Shown here: positions 55,270 to 62,973 of the stretch, piece by piece
Layout: each line of letters begins with the position of its first letter
How positions within the stretch are numbered: the stretch's first letter is position 1
Assembly: GCA_035635555.1 (NCBI GenBank)
Contig: DASQAT010000046.1
Coordinates: forward strand, 124,001-188,000
DNA from: Candidatus Dormiibacterota bacterium
Lineage (GTDB): Bacteria > Acidobacteriota > Polarisedimenticolia > Gp22-AA2
DNA length: 64,000 bases
Direction of reading: 5' to 3'
Notes under the pieces: model-generated
Databases searched by the model: none
What the model saw: the letters and a program-made list of their open reading frames with translations, nothing else
What the model was told of the DNA's origin: nothing
Translations under genes and position numbers: made by a program

Positions 55270-56604
55270 TCAGCCGGCGGCCGGCGGCACGGTCTCGCGA
55301 CGACGCACCAGCTTCATGATCGCGTAGATGACTGAACCGGTCAGGAGGGCGATCGTGCCGGCGAACCAGTCCTGGCGCGCGGTGGCGTAGAGCGCCACGA
55401 CCCAGGTGCACGCCGGCAGGAGAACGACGACCCAGGCGCCCGCCTTGCCTCCCGGCACCTGGAACCCGGAGATGGGCTCGGGCGCCCTCGAGCGCAGACG
55501 CACCAGGAGGGCCAGGGTCAGAGTGCAGTACGCCCCGGTCACCCACATGTCCACCACCAGGAGTCTTTCGAACGGGACCCAGACGAGCACTGAGTAGATC
55601 CCCGCGTACAGGAGAAGCGCGACGTAGGGAGTCCCGTAGCGCGGGTGCAGCCGCGACAGAATCCTGGGCAGCGATCGGTCCTCGGCCATGGCCCAGCAGA
55701 GGCGGGAGTACCAGACGAGGTAGGCCAGGAAGATCACCATGTAGCTCGCCACGCTGCCGAGGAACGTCCAGGTCTCGAGGGGCCGGCCGCCGAGCATCCG
55801 GCCGATCTCGGCGAAATAGCCCGACGTCCATCCCTCCCAGTGACCGACCGCCGCCAGCCCCGCGAGGGTCGGGGCGGAATAGCTCAGGATGATGATCGGC
55901 ACGATGAGCACCAGCGCCAGCGGGATCGTGCGGGCCGGCCGCTTCACCTCTTCGGCGGCCGTGCTGATCTCGGTCATCCCGGAGTAGTACCACATCGCCA
56001 GCGCCAGGCCGGAGCCGAAGCCGTCGAGGCCGTCCACCCCCGGGGCGCGGAACGGCACGAATGGATTGAAGTGGGCGTGGAGCGCCCCGACGACCACGAT
56101 CCAGACGAGCGGCGCCATCAGGAACAGGCTCAGGAACACCGAGGTCGCGCCGACGATCTCGATGCCCCGGTAGTTCAGGAAGGTCAGAACGAGGATGAAT
56201 CCGACCGCGGCCAGGTTCTGCTGCCACGACGGCATGTCGGGAAACCAGTGCACGAGCGACTTGCCGAACAGGACGGGGTAGAGCGCGTTGTCGAGGAACG
56301 AGGCGATGATCGCCCAGGCGCCCGCCTGGAAACCCCAGTACTCGCCGAAGATCTCCCGCACCCAGCGGTAATAGCCGCCCTCCACGGGGCGCCGCGTCGA
56401 CAGCTCGGCCGTCGCCATGGCCATCGGAACGCTCCAGACCCAGGGGAGGACGAACAGCAGGAGGATGGTCAGTCCGGGACCGACCTGGCCGATGTAGTCC
56501 TCGGTCCCGTAGGGGCCGCCGCACCCGGAGGCGTAGATCAGGCCCATGACGGCCAGGAGTCCGGCGCGCGCCTTGAAGCGCCCGGCCGGGGGAGCGTCGC
56601 TCAA
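55270..56604 (-). CDS. APC-superfamily amino-acid permease
   Basis: 444 residues, about twelve membrane segments. First helix IYASGCGGPYGTEDYIGQVGPG carries the APC substrate-binding motif; ATAELSTRRPVEGGYYRWVREIFGEYWGFQ and MWYYSGMTEISTAAEEVKRPART are conserved blocks. Related to the permease at 50498. The start is TTG 56604, overlapping the DksA/TraR-like gene's stop as TTGA; there is no ATG or GTG giving a better N-terminus in that gap. Substrate unknown. Confidence 0.88.
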   Translation of the reverse strand: MSDAPPAGRFKARAGLLAVMGLIYASGCGGPYGTEDYIGQVGPGLTILLLFVLPWVWSVPMAMATAELSTRRPVEGGYYRWVREIFGEYWGFQAGAWAIIASFLDNALYPVLFGKSLVHWFPDMPSWQQNLAAVGFILVLTFLNYRGIEIVGATSVFLSLFLMAPLVWIVVVGALHAHFNPFVPFRAPGVDGLDGFGSGLALAMWYYSGMTEISTAAEEVKRPARTIPLALVLIVPIIILSYSAPTLAGLAAVGHWEGWTSGYFAEIGRMLGGRPLETWTFLGSVASYMVIFLAYLVWYSRLCWAMAEDRSLPRILSRLHPRYGTPYVALLLYAGIYSVLVWVPFERLLVVDMWVTGAYCTLTLALLVRLRSRAPEPISGFQVPGGKAGAWVVVLLPACTWVVALYATARQDWFAGTIALLTGSVIYAIMKLVRRRETVPPAAG

Positions 56605-56969
56605 CGAGAATTCCTCTCGCTGCGCTCCTGGCACGGGACGCACTGGGTGGCGAACGGCACCGCCTGCAGCCTGGCGAGCGGGATCGGGTCCGAGCAGGAG
56701 GAGCACGCGCCGTACCCACCGGCGTGCAATCGGGCGAGCGCCGCGTCGATCTGGCGGAGGGTTCGATCCAGGGTCTGGAGCACGGCGAGATCGGCCCCGC
56801 CCTCCCGGCTGGCCTTCCAGCCGTGCACCCCCTCGTTGTCACCGGCCGCCGAGCCTGAAGTCTGCTGCGACAGGGCCTGGCGGTAGCGTGTCTCGGTCTC
56901 ACGGCGGCGCTCGGTGAGGAGCCGCATCAGATCGTTTTTCCGTTGCTGGGCTTCCTGATCGCCGGGCAT
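56601..56969 (-). CDS. DksA/TraR-family zinc-finger protein
   Basis: 122 residues. N-terminal coiled-coil helices (RLLTERRRETETRYRQAL, TLDRTLRQIDAALARL) and a C4 zinc finger CSSC...CVPC (Cys89, Cys92, Cys110, Cys113) with DPIPLARLQAVPFATQC, the DksA/TraR signature. Such proteins insert into the RNA polymerase secondary channel; whether this one responds to ppGpp is unknown. TTGA-coupled to an amino-acid permease, an unusual partner. Confidence 0.88.
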   Translation of the reverse strand: MPGDQEAQQRKNDLMRLLTERRRETETRYRQALSQQTSGSAAGDNEGVHGWKASREGGADLAVLQTLDRTLRQIDAALARLHAGGYGACSSCSDPIPLARLQAVPFATQCVPCQERSERNSR

Positions 56970-57030
56970 GACCGTCCACTCGCGCGGGGCCCCGCTTCGT
57001 CCGCCGTTGCGGCGCGCCGGGACGCTCGAC

Positions 57031-57036
57031 TAAGAT
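57031..57036 (+). promoter_or_regulatory. Candidate -10 TAAGAT for the DMT transporter
   Basis: TAAGAT with TTGCGG (57007-57012) at 18 bases; 40 bases upstream of the ATG. Weak. Confidence 0.35.
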
Positions 57037-57076
57037 GCGGCGCCCCCGCACCCGCCCCTCGAGGAGACCGCGCGCG

Positions 57077-57949
57077 ATGGCGATCTGGCTCGTACCGACG
57101 CTCGTCAGCCTGTTCCTCTACGGGATCGGCCAGGGACTGGTCAAGAAATATATCTCAGAAGTGCCGCCGGCCCGCTTCTGTCTTTACTTCGTCGTGGCGA
57201 AGATCGTGCTGAACCTGTCGTACTACGCACTGTTTCAGAGGACGGAACTCTTCTCGTCGGCGGCCGCGCGCTTCGATGCGTTCTGCCTTGTCGCCTACCT
57301 GCTCGACGGCCTGGGCTGGCTGCTCTACTTCCAGGCGATCGTGCACGGACCGATCGCCATCGTCGGGACCCTCAGCGCGGCGTACCCTGCGCTGACCATC
57401 CTGTTCGCTCGCATGTTCCTGCACGAGCAACTCTCCTTCCTGCAGTACGCGGGGGTGGCGCTCGTCATCCTCGGGTGCCTCGGGCTGTCCTACGCTCCGT
57501 CCCCCGCGGGGCAGTCCATCACCGATCCGCGCTGGATTCCTCTGTCGTTCGTCGCCCTTCTCCTCTGGGGCTGCTCGTCGACGCTTCTGAAGGCGGCGTA
57601 CCGCCTTCCCGGCGCCGACGAAGTGAACGTCCTGGTGTTCAGCACCCTGGGAGGCATGGCGACGCTGGGGCTGTACGGCGTCGCGCGCGGGCGGCGGGGA
57701 TCGGCGGGCGCGAGCGAGTGGACGCGGTCCTTCGTTCCGATGGGGATGCTGGCCGGCGGCGACATCGGCTTCATCGTCGCCACGCGCTACGGACCGGTGT
57801 CCCTGACGACGCCCTTGAGCGGCGCCTATCCGGTGATCACGGTGATCTTCGCGCGCCTCGTGCTGGGTGAGCGGATCGGCCCCTTGCAGGGTCTGTGCAT
57901 TGCGGCGATCCTCGGCGGCATGGCGCTCACGCCGGGCACCGGCGGATGA
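57077..57949 (+). CDS. EamA/DMT-family transporter
   Basis: 290 residues, ten hydrophobic segments in two EamA repeats (WLLYFQAIVHGPIAIVGTLSAAYPALTILFAR and the later GFIVATRYGPVSLTTPLSGAYPVITVIFAR). Drug/metabolite transporter superfamily; exports or imports small metabolites, substrate unknown. ATG 57077 after GAGGAG. Confidence 0.9.
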   Translation: MAIWLVPTLVSLFLYGIGQGLVKKYISEVPPARFCLYFVVAKIVLNLSYYALFQRTELFSSAAARFDAFCLVAYLLDGLGWLLYFQAIVHGPIAIVGTLSAAYPALTILFARMFLHEQLSFLQYAGVALVILGCLGLSYAPSPAGQSITDPRWIPLSFVALLLWGCSSTLLKAAYRLPGADEVNVLVFSTLGGMATLGLYGVARGRRGSAGASEWTRSFVPMGMLAGGDIGFIVATRYGPVSLTTPLSGAYPVITVIFARLVLGERIGPLQGLCIAAILGGMALTPGTGG

Positions 57950-57971
57950 GCCGCCGGGCCGGTCTCTTTCG

Positions 57972-59651
57972 TCAGTAGCGGTAGGCCAGCGACACGTAAG
58001 GGAAGGCGTGCCCGCCGTCCGTCCCCAGCCCCCGTCCGTAGTCGACCTTCACCACGAACGGATGGTGCGGCACGAGGAACCGGAGACCGATCCCGACACC
58101 GGCGATCTCCGCCGCCCCGCCCACGGTCGTGCCGGACAGGTAGCCTCCATCCGCGAACAAGGCCCACTTGAACAGACGGGCCGCGGGCGGCTCGAACGGC
58201 GCGTTTTGCCGGTCCCAGGGCTGTCCTTCGGGTGGAGGGGCGATCGGTCCCTGGCGCAGGAACGGGAACCAGATCTCCGCCTGCACGGCGGCCAGGCTGC
58301 GTCCCAGAAACGAGTCCTCACGGAAGCCGCGGACGGTGTTCGCGCCTCCAAGGCTCCACTGCTCGAAGGACGGGACGTGCCGATCGATCGTCCCCCCGAC
58401 CGCGTGCAGGTGGGTCTCGATCCCGGACGGGAAGCGTGCGTGCAGCGTTGCGTCGAGGCCGGGTCTCACGAAGGTCCTCTCGCCCCCGCGGGCGCGCAGG
58501 GAGAAATCGACGCGGGGCGTCAGCCGGGCGGTCAGGCTCGGCCGGCCGTAGGTGTGGCGCCATTCGTAGGTCGCGCCGATGTCCATCGTGTCGGTGGAGC
58601 CCTCCTCCTCTCCCGCGGGAACCTGGTCGAGCGCCGTGCGCTCGCTCTTCAGACCCACCTCGAGTCTCAAAGCATGCGGCGGTTCGAGGTGCAGCGGGCG
58701 GATCCCGACGGTCGTGGAGAACCCGGTCTGACGCTGGTCGGTCTCGACGGCTCCGAGCTGGCGATTGTGGGTGAAATTGGAGAACAGGCTCAGCTCGAGG
58801 TCGTAGAGCCGGCGCGGCGCCTCGCGCAGGGCCAGAAGCGGCGCGTCGTAGGACAGGCTGCCTCCGGCCGCGAAGTTGTAGGTGGGGGAGACGCTGACTC
58901 GATCGAAGTTTCCGAACAGCTGGTCCTTCTCGTACAGCAGACCCGCCGCCCCCTTCGCCCGCGGCCCGTACGATGCGGTCCCGCCGATGTAGTTGGTCTT
59001 GTGGCCCCCCTTCGAGGTGGGCGTGCGGGGCGTGAGACTCTGCAGGAGATAGGCGCCGCGAGGGTAATCGGAGCCCTCCGCGGGCTGGCCCGGTATGAAG
59101 GCGACGGCGTACCCGAGTTTCGTAATCGCCTCGCTGTCGGCGCGATAGCGCTCGAAATTGTACAGGTCACCCTCGTGCGTCAGCAGCAGACTGCGCAGCA
59201 CCGCGCGCGGCGCGTCGGCGGGCACGGGATACAGGTGGAGCTTCTCCTCGAAATCGGGATCGGGCTTGACGCCGATGCGCGACAGGTCAGCGGGGTCGAA
59301 GGTGATGAGGCCGACGATGGCACTGCTCTCCCGCACCCGCACGCGCAGCGACGTCGCGGTGCAGGTGACCGTGAGCGTGGGCACGTACCCCAGGAACCTG
59401 TACCCACGCGCCAGCGCGTCCTCGACGGCGTGCTCGTCGCACTCCTGCGCGGCGACACGCCGCAGCTCCCTTCGCAGGGTTTCCGCCGGGAAGACCGCTT
59501 CTGTCCCCGGGCGTCCCGGCGGATTCACGAGCTCGACCTCGATGCTGCGGACCGGGGCTCCCGCAGGTCCGGCCGCGGTGTCCTGGGCTCCAGGGCCGCG
59601 GCCGCCCAGACCCGCGAGGACCAGAACGATCGTGATCGTCCCGCGCTTCAC
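57972..59651 (-). CDS. Omp85-family outer-membrane beta-barrel protein
   Basis: 559 residues. Signal peptide ITIVLVLAGLGGRGPGAQ. The N-terminal ~190 residues form one or two POTRA-like domains (ETLRRELRRVAAQECDEHAVEDALARGYRFLGY; LTHEGDLYNFERYRADSEAITKLGY). The C-terminal half is a beta-barrel with the VRGF motif in loop 6 (LGGANTVRGFREDSFLG) and ends with aromatic YVSLAYRY. Shorter than BamA; closer to TamA or patatin-associated barrels, role unassigned. GTG 59651 has no SD; TTGACA-N17-TACACA lies so close that the mRNA may be leaderless. Confidence 0.85.
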   Translation of the reverse strand: MKRGTITIVLVLAGLGGRGPGAQDTAAGPAGAPVRSIEVELVNPPGRPGTEAVFPAETLRRELRRVAAQECDEHAVEDALARGYRFLGYVPTLTVTCTATSLRVRVRESSAIVGLITFDPADLSRIGVKPDPDFEEKLHLYPVPADAPRAVLRSLLLTHEGDLYNFERYRADSEAITKLGYAVAFIPGQPAEGSDYPRGAYLLQSLTPRTPTSKGGHKTNYIGGTASYGPRAKGAAGLLYEKDQLFGNFDRVSVSPTYNFAAGGSLSYDAPLLALREAPRRLYDLELSLFSNFTHNRQLGAVETDQRQTGFSTTVGIRPLHLEPPHALRLEVGLKSERTALDQVPAGEEEGSTDTMDIGATYEWRHTYGRPSLTARLTPRVDFSLRARGGERTFVRPGLDATLHARFPSGIETHLHAVGGTIDRHVPSFEQWSLGGANTVRGFREDSFLGRSLAAVQAEIWFPFLRQGPIAPPPEGQPWDRQNAPFEPPAARLFKWALFADGGYLSGTTVGGAAEIAGVGIGLRFLVPHHPFVVKVDYGRGLGTDGGHAFPYVSLAYRY

Positions 59652-59658
59652 AGAGGCG

Positions 59659-59687
59659 TGTGTAGCCGCGAAGCGCGTCTCTGTCAA
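59659..59687 (-). promoter_or_regulatory. Promoter TTGACA-N17-TACACA upstream of the Omp85 gene
   Basis: Minus strand: consensus -35 TTGACA (59687-59682), 17 bases, TACACA (59664-59659). A start of transcription 6-7 bases downstream falls at the GTG (59651). Confidence 0.4.
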
Positions 59688-59847
59688 GTGCCCGCCGGAG
59701 GAGGCCTTCGGTCGTTGCTGCAGAAACGACGCGGGCCGATGGCGAGTCGATTTTCCAGTTGATCCCGTGGGCCCGGCAGGACATACTCCTGCGTCCCCGG
59801 CCGGACGAAGAGAGTCCCGTCCGCCGGCCGGATATGGGAGGAACCCA

Positions 59848-60423
59848 ATGTCACCCGCGCGCCGCCGCGTCCTGCCTGCCTGTCTGGTCGTGATCCTCGC
59901 CGCCGCCCTGGGTCCTGCGCATGTCTTCGCCCGCGACACGGATAAGACCTGGGAGTTCGGGGCCTACGTGGTGTCGAGCAAGTATGCCGGCGGCTCCCAT
60001 ATCGACACCGGGGTCGGCTGGGGGGCGCGCGGCGGGTACCACTTCAAGGCGATGCACGAGCTCGAAGGCAGCTACGACCTGGTCAGCGCCAACAACTCGC
60101 GGGTGTCCGGTCTCACCTACGACGTGACCAAGATCAGCGCCGACTATCTGCGCATGTACTTCATCAAGGGGCACGAAAAGATGATCCCGTTCGCGACTTT
60201 TGGTCTGGGGATCATCGGGATCGACAACGGCACCGACAGCCTGAGCTCGACGTCGCTCAGGTTCGGCGGAGGGTTCAAGTACTTCGTCAAGCCGCGCGGC
60301 GCGCTCCGGTTCGACCTTAGGGGCTACCACTGGCACGGAGACGGCAAGGTGACCAACCGCGACCCGTTTTTCTCGATCGACTTCACGCTCGCGGCGGCCT
60401 TCCTGATCGGCGGCGGAAAGTAA
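59848..60423 (+). CDS. Small outer-membrane beta-barrel protein
   Basis: 191 residues. Signal peptide LPACLVVILAAALGPAHVFA, then an OmpA/OmpX-like 8-strand pattern: WEFGAYVVSSKYAGGS, GARGGYHFKAMHELEGSYDLV, KMIPFATFGLGIIGID, LRFGGGFKYFVKPRGALRFDLRGY, ending in FSIDFTLAAAFLIGGGK. The terminal residue is Lys rather than Phe/Tyr. No peptidoglycan-binding domain. SD GGGAGGAA. Confidence 0.8.
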   Translation: MSPARRRVLPACLVVILAAALGPAHVFARDTDKTWEFGAYVVSSKYAGGSHIDTGVGWGARGGYHFKAMHELEGSYDLVSANNSRVSGLTYDVTKISADYLRMYFIKGHEKMIPFATFGLGIIGIDNGTDSLSSTSLRFGGGFKYFVKPRGALRFDLRGYHWHGDGKVTNRDPFFSIDFTLAAAFLIGGGK

Positions 60424-60443
60424 CCCGCCGCGGGGAAAGAGCC

Positions 60444-60863
60444 GTGCAGATCGCGAATGCGTCGATCGAGATCAGGACCGACTCAAGGACTGCCATCGTC
60501 AACGTGACCGCGGAGGCGCGGAAGGCGCTGTCACAGGCCCGTATCACCCGCGGGCTCGCCGTTCTGACCGTGCCGCACACGACGTGCGGCCTGTGCGTCA
60601 ACGAGGACGAGCCGGGCCTCCGGCGCGACCTGGAGCGGGTGGTCGCGACCCTGATCGATCTCGTGAAGCCGCAGGAGGGATTCCAGCATGACCGCGTGGA
60701 CGACAACGCCCGCGCCCACCTGACCGCGGTCCTTCTCGGCCACTCGCTCACGCTTCCGGTGGTGGACTCGGCCCTGTCGCTCGGGACCTGGCAGAGCCTG
60801 TTCCTCGTGGAAATCGACGGACCGCGCCAGCGCCGGCTCGACATGGTGTTCCTGGGGGATTGA
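60444..60863 (+). CDS. YjbQ-like (UPF0047) protein
   Basis: 139 residues. VPHTTCGLCVNEDEPGL, DDNARAHL and LGTWQSLFLVEIDGPRQRR are the three conserved blocks of YjbQ/UPF0047, small homotrimers with thiamine-phosphate synthase-like side activity; the true function is unknown. GTG start with GGGGAAAG upstream. Seven bases before the next gene, so likely one transcript. Confidence 0.88.
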   Translation: MQIANASIEIRTDSRTAIVNVTAEARKALSQARITRGLAVLTVPHTTCGLCVNEDEPGLRRDLERVVATLIDLVKPQEGFQHDRVDDNARAHLTAVLLGHSLTLPVVDSALSLGTWQSLFLVEIDGPRQRRLDMVFLGD

Positions 60864-60870
60864 CCCCCGC

Positions 60871-62973
60871 ATGTCCGAGCTGCTGCGGGCCTATGTCATC
60901 GTCAGTCTCTGCGGCTGGGCCGTATTTCCCATGGTCCGACGGCTTCTCGCCCCGCTGCCCGACCGCGGCTATGCCGTGGGCCGCTGCTTCGGCTTGGTCC
61001 TGATCGCCTGGGTGGCGTGGATCCTGGCCTGGATGTCCGGCCGCGCCCTCACGACGCCGCTGGCCCTCGGCTCGCTGGTCCTGGTCGCCGCGGCAGGCTG
61101 GATCCCGTCCCTCCTGAAGCGACGGCGTCAGGGGATCGGGGGCGCCCTGGCGGAGCTCTCCGCGCCGGGTCTGCCGCGCCGCCTGCCGGCGTTCATCGCC
61201 TGCACCGAGGCGTTGTTCCTCCTGGGAATGCTGCTCTTCGTCCTCCTGGAGGAGCGCAACCCGGCGGTCGATCCCGACAGCGAGCGTTTCATGGACTACG
61301 CCTTTCTCCGGGCCTGCCTGCGCTCCCCGGGACTGCCGCTCATGGATCCCTGGTTCGCCGGCGGACAGGCGGCGTACTACCACTTCGGATACGCTCTCGT
61401 GGCGTTCCTGGTGCGCGCCTGCGGCGCCGATCCGGCACGCATGCTCGGCAGCGCGATCGCCCTGCCGTATGCCCTTCTCTGGACCGGCGCGTTCGCCATC
61501 GGCGTGACACTCACCGGACGCGCCCGCGGCGGAATCTGGGCTGCCTTTCTCGCACTCGGGGCCGGCAACCTGGAATGGCTGAGGCAGGGCCTCCGGGCCC
61601 TGCGACCCGCGGCGTTCGACTGGTTCGCGTCCTCGCGGGCCATCGACGGGACGATCACGGAATTCCCGTGGTTCAGCCTGCTGTGGGGGGATCCGCACCC
61701 GTACGTCATGGCGATGCCGATCCTCGTGACGGCCCTGGCCTTCGTCCTGGCGGTCACGCTGAATGCGCCGGCTCACGCCGACGCCGGCCGGGGGGCGGAG
61801 AATCGCTTCATCCCCGCCGGGCGCATTGCGGCCCTGGCGCTCCTGGGCGGGGCGGTCTTGGCGGCGCACCCCTGGGACTATCCTCTTTTGTTCGGTTCCG
61901 CGCTGCTGATCGCCGCGTGCGCGGGCGGTCGTCATCGAACGGCCCGGATCGGGTCCATCCTCCTCGCGGCGGCGCTCGCGTGGCCGCTGTTCATCCCCTT
62001 CCTGAAAGGACTGGCGCTGGGCGGGCACGGCCTCGGCCGGGTCGCCGTACGGAGCGCTCCGGGAGAGTGGTTCATGGCGTACGGTCCCTTCGTACTCCTT
62101 CTCTGTCTCGGGGGGCCCCTCCTGCTGCGGACGGTCCGCGACCGGCCGGGTCCCGGGGAGGATGACCGTGCGGCTCATCGCGCGGCGGTGGCGTTCGGCG
62201 CCTGCGCCCTTCTGACGGCGCTGTTCTGCGAGGTGGCCTACGTCCGCGATCTGTTCGCCCCCACACCGCTGGCGCGCATGAACACGGTCTTCAAGCTTTA
62301 CCGCTTCTCGTGGCTGCTCCTCGCCCTGGCGTCGTCGCTCTGGATCGAATCACTCCTCGGCCCGGTCCGGTCGAGGCTCGACGTCCGCCGGTGGGCGGGG
62401 CGCGCGGTCGTGGCCCTGGTGGTGGGGGCGGCGCTCGTCTACCCGGTGTACGGCACGGCCGCCTGGTTGCGGGTGCGCCGGAACGAGGCGGCGCGTCAGG
62501 AGGGAGCGGCCCGCGCGGCGCTCCTTCCGGGCGCCGACGCGGAGGCCCTGTTCCGGGCTCGACTCCCGGGGGATGCCGATGCGGCGGCCTTCCTGGCGCG
62601 CTCGGCGGGCGGTGCGGAGGCGCTCGTGGAGGAGACGGGGGAGCCGTACACCTGGTCGTCGAGAATCTCCACCTTCAGCGGAGTGCCTTCGGTCCTGGGC
62701 TGGGGGAATCACGAGGCGATCTGGCGGGGAGGCTGGGATGAAATCCAGAAACGGACGGCGGACATCGTCCTCGTCTACACGCGTCCCGGATCGCAGGAGG
62801 CCTGCGATCGACTGCGCCGGTACGGCGCAAGATGGATCGTGGCGGGCGGACTCGAGAGGCTGCGCTACGGCCCATCGGTCGACGATTTCGGGAGACTGGC
62901 CCGGCCGGTCTTCGCGAGCAAGGGGACCGCGGTCTACTCGGTCGACGATGTGTGCGCACGGGCGACTCGATGA
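60871..62973 (+). CDS. DUF2298-type polytopic membrane protein
   Basis: 700 residues, about 15 hydrophobic segments. The block around 120-200 (RNPAVDPDSERFMDYAFL, MDPWFAGGQAAYYHFGY, GAGNLEWLRQG) is the DUF2298 (Chlor_Arch_YYY-like) signature; SARG-type loop residues and an Asp/Glu pair early on resemble GT-C glycosyltransferases. C-terminal ~150 residues are soluble (TYTWSSRISTFSGVPSVLGWGNHE), reminiscent of the periplasmic parts of GT-C enzymes. Probably a membrane glycosyltransferase using a lipid-linked donor (inference). ATGA overlap (62970-62973) with a second GT-like protein. Confidence 0.82.
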   Translation: MSELLRAYVIVSLCGWAVFPMVRRLLAPLPDRGYAVGRCFGLVLIAWVAWILAWMSGRALTTPLALGSLVLVAAAGWIPSLLKRRRQGIGGALAELSAPGLPRRLPAFIACTEALFLLGMLLFVLLEERNPAVDPDSERFMDYAFLRACLRSPGLPLMDPWFAGGQAAYYHFGYALVAFLVRACGADPARMLGSAIALPYALLWTGAFAIGVTLTGRARGGIWAAFLALGAGNLEWLRQGLRALRPAAFDWFASSRAIDGTITEFPWFSLLWGDPHPYVMAMPILVTALAFVLAVTLNAPAHADAGRGAENRFIPAGRIAALALLGGAVLAAHPWDYPLLFGSALLIAACAGGRHRTARIGSILLAAALAWPLFIPFLKGLALGGHGLGRVAVRSAPGEWFMAYGPFVLLLCLGGPLLLRTVRDRPGPGEDDRAAHRAAVAFGACALLTALFCEVAYVRDLFAPTPLARMNTVFKLYRFSWLLLALASSLWIESLLGPVRSRLDVRRWAGRAVVALVVGAALVYPVYGTAAWLRVRRNEAARQEGAARAALLPGADAEALFRARLPGDADAAAFLARSAGGAEALVEETGEPYTWSSRISTFSGVPSVLGWGNHEAIWRGGWDEIQKRTADIVLVYTRPGSQEACDRLRRYGARWIVAGGLERLRYGPSVDDFGRLARPVFASKGTAVYSVDDVCARATR

